A DNA stretch of 64,000 nt, taken from Ochromonas danica (lineage: Eukaryota; Sar; Chrysophyceae; Chromulinales; Chromulinaceae). The stretch is taken from positions 82,474 through 146,473 of the forward strand of contig VKHL01000060.1 in NCBI GenBank assembly GCA_015146655.1. The letters are read 5' to 3'. How positions within the stretch are numbered: the first letter of the stretch is position 1; every line of letters begins with the position of its first letter. This document shows, piece after piece, positions 60,750 through 64,000 of the stretch. The notes under the pieces were generated by a model that saw nothing but the letters and a program-made list of their open reading frames with translations, made no database searches and had not been told where the DNA came from. A program made the position numbers and the translations under genes.

Positions 60750-63373
60750 CTATTTAGTTGTTGGAGGGAGGGGAGGAGCAACAGTCTGTGAAGGAGCAGT
60801 TGGTAAAGGAGTAGAAGGTGCTGCTGAAAAAGAAAATCCCGAGAAAGCCTCTCGCATCTATAGAAAAATACAAACCACCCAGTTAGTCCGAACGAGGAGG
60901 GACACGATGGTCGAAAGACACACACAGTATACACACACAGTATACACACATAGTACACACACACTGTACCTTTGCCTCACGACTTCGACTTCGACTATCT
61001 TTGCCTTTTGTCTTCCCACTTCCATTTCCACTAATATTACTCTTATTGCTATTATTCTCTCCTCCAGGTACACCCATAGGGGTAGCTGTAGTGGTTAGTC
61101 GAGCTCTTTGCCACTCTCTTTCTTCATCAGAATCAAGAGATAAATGAGCAGAGAGCTTGGTAAAGTCCGTATCAAAGTTACATGTATCATAGATATCCTT
61201 GGGTTTAGGTGGTAGATAAGGTGGCATAACAACATGATGACGATCTTCTTCATTGGTCCATCGTTTAGCAGGAGATGATTGCTGCTGAGGATGAGGATGA
61301 TAAGGATGATAAGCAAGTAATGAAGCAAAGTCCAAGTCCTGGAAGAAAGGATGTTGTTGAAGATATAGAGGATTCTTCTCCTCCCCACCACTACCACTAC
61401 CACTATTACCATTGGTAGTATTAACAACAATACTACCAGATGAGCTCACTGTGGTATAGTTAGATGGTAGATAGAGACGTTTCTCAGGTTCCCTACAGAG
61501 TAAAGCTCGTACTAGACTCTGTGCATCTAGACTAATGACTTGTCTCTGAGCAGGGAAGTTTAATTGTCGATAGAGAATCTTATCACACATACATAGAAAA
61601 TCACGATCAAAGAATGGTGGTCGACCAATTAATAACTCATAGCAGACAATGCCTAATGACCACCAATCAACCATAGTACCATAACCTGTACTTTGTTTAC
61701 GATGTAAGATCATCTCTGGTGAGAGATATTCAGGTGTTCCACAGAAGGTCATATCTACAGACTGCATACTATGTCCTCCAGGACCTTTACGAGGATTTTG
61801 TAATCGTTTACTTAGACCAAAGTCTGTTAACTTGACATGACCATGACTATCTAATAAGATATTCTCTGGTTTTAGATCACGATAGATTATATTATGAGCA
61901 TGAAGATGAGCTAATGCTAAAGCAACTTCAGCACAATAGAAACGCATCATGCCTAATAATGGTACAGTAAGGGATAATAGTTAGTCATATGGTTATTCCA
62001 TGGAAAAATAGTTAATCAGATTGTTATTCCATGGAATAGTAGTTACCTTCAGTAAACTTTCTCAATCTCTTGAGATGAAAGAAGAGCTCTCCACCAGGAC
62101 AATACTCAGTAACCATGAAGAGCTTCTGTTTTGTCTGGAAAGCACAATAGAGAGAGAGGACAAAGGGATGGCGTATAGTGGCCAGGATGTAGCGCTCAGT
62201 GAGTGTGTGCTCTACTTGTTGTCTACGCATGACCTCAGACTTGAGAAGTACTTTCATGGCATAGACATTTGATAGACCATGAGATCGAACTAAGAAGACT
62301 TTACCAAAACTACAGTATCAACAGCATCAACAATAGCATTTAATAAATGATGTAGTAAGTTGGAAATGATGATCTCATAGTAACTAACCTTCCCTTTCCT
62401 AAGACTTTAATGATGAAGAAGTCTTGGATTGTCATTGCTTTGCGATGATGATGATGGTGACTATGATTGCCTTGTTGAACTACTCCACTACCCCCTACTG
62501 TTCCACCTCCTGTAGGGTCACTTGATGAGTTAGAGGCAGTAGTTGTTTGGCCTTGATGACTACCCGAAGTAATGGAGAGGTTGGTTAATGATCTTCGAAT
62601 ACTACCACTACCATAACTTCGTCGCGTACGTTCTCGAGATATATGAATCTCTACTTCTAAAAAGATAGCTAACAACACACACACACACACGCACACACAC
62701 GCACATGTTAATAAGTAATAGACGTAGTAACACTAATACTAGTAATAAAAGGAAAATAAAGGATGTTAAGTTGTTTGTCATGCTAACCTAATTCCATCAA
62801 TGGAGGAGTGAACGTGACTAACTGACTTAAGAAGACATTTAATGCTTGTTGACGTGCTTTTAATGCACTTTTTGATAAATTAAATAACCAAACTTTCTTT
62901 GGAAAAGTAATTTCTTCTATTGTTGTAGGATGAATCTTTATTAATTCTTTTCTTAATTCACGAAATTGAGTATATCGTCTCTCAACAATCCATTTTAATC
63001 CAGATTGTAAAGCAACATGAATACAATAGGCAGCATAGATTGTACCATCATATTCCTTCTTCATCTTATACGAGAAGATCTCTGCGGAGGTGATGACTTG
63101 ATTGTCAGGACCTGTGAAAGCATCTTGTAATGCAGTGAGAGACATGGTTGACACTGCACCTGCTGGATGGATAGAAGAGAGGGTACGATCATTATAAGCA
63201 AGTGGTGGATGATGATGATTGAATCGATAAGGGACATTAATTGAGTCAATTGATGGTATGGTGTCATCATGTGATGATGGAGATGGAGGACGAATTGTAG
63301 TAGAAATAGGAGGAGGAGGAGGAATCTTATCAGATGAAGAGGTAGAGGATAGTATCTTCCGGTCTAAACTCAT
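60750..63373 (-). CDS. PX-domain AGC protein kinase (SGK3-like)
   Basis: Five exons: 63373-62788, 62668-62389, 62309-62047, 61952-60970 and 60857-60750, in frame, 739 aa. A PX domain (about residues 95-205) has the phosphoinositide-binding RRYTQF (132-137) and FPKK. A His-rich linker leads into the kinase: VLGKGSFGKVFLV is rebuilt across an intron, then YAMKVL, TEYCPGGELFFHL, IIYRDLKPENILLD, DFGLSKR, and activation loop MTFCGTPEYLSPEM. The last exon supplies the AGC hydrophobic motif FSGFSF with S713 as the phospho-site. PX plus AGC kinase plus hydrophobic motif is the SGK3/CISK layout: endosomal PI3P recruitment, with activation by PDK1 and TORC2 (family knowledge). Two TTCCATGGAA palindromes lie in the third intron. 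Confidence 0.92.
62671..62704. repeat. (CA)n microsatellite in a kinase intron
   Basis: A short CA/CG repeat immediately next to the acceptor of the second kinase exon, giving a TG-rich acceptor tract. Confidence 0.85.
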
Positions 63374-63823
63374 CTCTTCTATCCAATTGACTTACACACT
63401 GACTCACTGAATTGACTGAATTGACTCACTGACTGACTGACGGACTGACTGACCACAAGGCTAAACAAGGCAGAGGCTAGAGAGGTTAGAGTAGGACTAC
63501 TAGTTAGTACTACTCTTCTACTACCTCTCACTAGACTACAACTACTACTACCCTTCTTCTTCTATTGGGAGAAGAAAGAAATATCAACAGAATTATTATT
63601 ATTATTATCTTTTAAATAACTAATAAGAGAATAACTTCTTCCTCTCTACTTTGTCTTTTCCACTTTCTTTAGAAAAGAATATAAGATCAAGATAAAGATA
63701 GGAAAAAAATTCTTTTTCCAGTACTGTAATCTGTCAGAGGAGAATGAATAATTCAATATTTCCTCACAGAGTAGTGAGGGCATCATTTCCCTCACAGCCT
63801 TGCTGGGAGCCAGTCCTCCTCCT
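63374..63823. promoter_or_regulatory. Upstream region of the kinase gene
   Basis: Contains TGACTGACTGAC-type tetranucleotide repeats (63395-63452), ACTACTAC runs and an ATTATTATT stretch. The kinase promoter is expected here. No further gene is seen. Confidence 0.45.
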
Positions 63824-63935
63824 CTAGCCTAGCCCTCTAGCCTAGCCCTCTAGCCTAGCCCTCTAGCCTAGCCCTCTAGCCTAGCCTTCTAGCCTAGCCT
63901 TCTAGCCTAGCCTTCTAGCCTAGCCTTCTAGCCAG
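63824..63935. repeat. CCTAGCCCTCTAG minisatellite
   Basis: About eight tandem copies of a 14-bp unit TCTAGCCTAGCC(C/T). The first copies carry CCC and the later ones CTT, so a variant has spread through half the array. Confidence 0.93.
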
Positions 63936-64000
63936 GATACACAATTGTGTATTTGTTTAAGTTAATTTGTGTATTTTCTCAATAGTAATGGATAACTGCT
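63936..64000. other. Window edge, no feature
   Basis: Unique AT-rich sequence with no recognisable feature. Confidence 0.3.

Overview
The window is nuclear DNA from a unicellular eukaryote. It carries protein genes on both strands, about half of them with short GT-AG introns, and no operons. The genes encode typical eukaryotic machinery: SF3B3, ribosomal protein L30, the condensin II subunit D3, EXO1, an ABCC transporter, a PX-AGC kinase, a Tctex-type dynein light chain and a TTLL tubulin ligase. The dynein light chain and the TTLL enzyme suggest an organism with cilia or flagella. Two proteins with signal-peptide-like N-termini followed by basic, hydroxyl-rich stretches would fit an alga with a complex plastid such as a stramenopile, but that assignment is inference. 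Low-complexity runs (AGG/CTC, TAG/CTA, TTG/CAA) are common in introns, exons and spacers.

Region by region. 1-510: truncated copy of the qorB-like gene at 17.1 kb. 926-2923: PIF/Harbinger DNA transposon with an intact but catalytically altered DDE ORF and a broken polyQ N-terminus. 3.2-8.8 kb: lysine-rich secreted or plastid-type protein, EXO1, PC-esterase-like protein and a membrane-anchored TPR protein. 9.1-13.8 kb: SF3B3 (four exons) and RPL30, divergent. 14.8-16.9 kb: F-box/LRR protein with a 48-bp inverted repeat at its 5' end. 17.1-20.7 kb: GC-rich qorB-like gene, then a SAM-TIR-zinc-finger protein. 21.4-24.1 kb: type II NADH dehydrogenase. 24.6-32.0 kb: condensin II D3. 32.3-36.9 kb: Tctex dynein light chain and a large disordered protein with a PP1-docking motif. 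37.1-40.3 kb: graveyard of DNA-transposon remnants with a clear MITE. 40.5-48.0 kb: 14-exon ABCC transporter. 48.4-51.06 kb: satellite of 5-bp units ordered into a 539-bp higher-order repeat. 51.6-63.4 kb: TTLL, a protein with a GRDP-like N-terminus, a lectin/chalcone-isomerase-like membrane protein and a PX-AGC kinase.

Splice joins were worked out by hand for SF3B3, NDH-2, condensin D3, Tctex, ABCC, TTLL, the lectin/CHI protein, the kinase, the TPR protein and the SAM-TIR protein. In each case the summed exons stay in frame and rebuild family motifs across the junctions.

The most interesting items are the SAM-TIR-zinc-finger protein, which keeps the glutamate that aligns with the SARM1 NADase catalytic residue; the over-represented palindrome TTCCATGGAA, found near ciliary-type genes and resembling an RFX X-box core; the Harbinger ORF with both catalytic Asp replaced by Asn; the GC-rich bacterial-type qorB gene with its decayed copy 17 kb away; and the lectin plus chalcone-isomerase-like fusion. 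No retroelement, viral element, rRNA, tRNA or CRISPR array was recognised.
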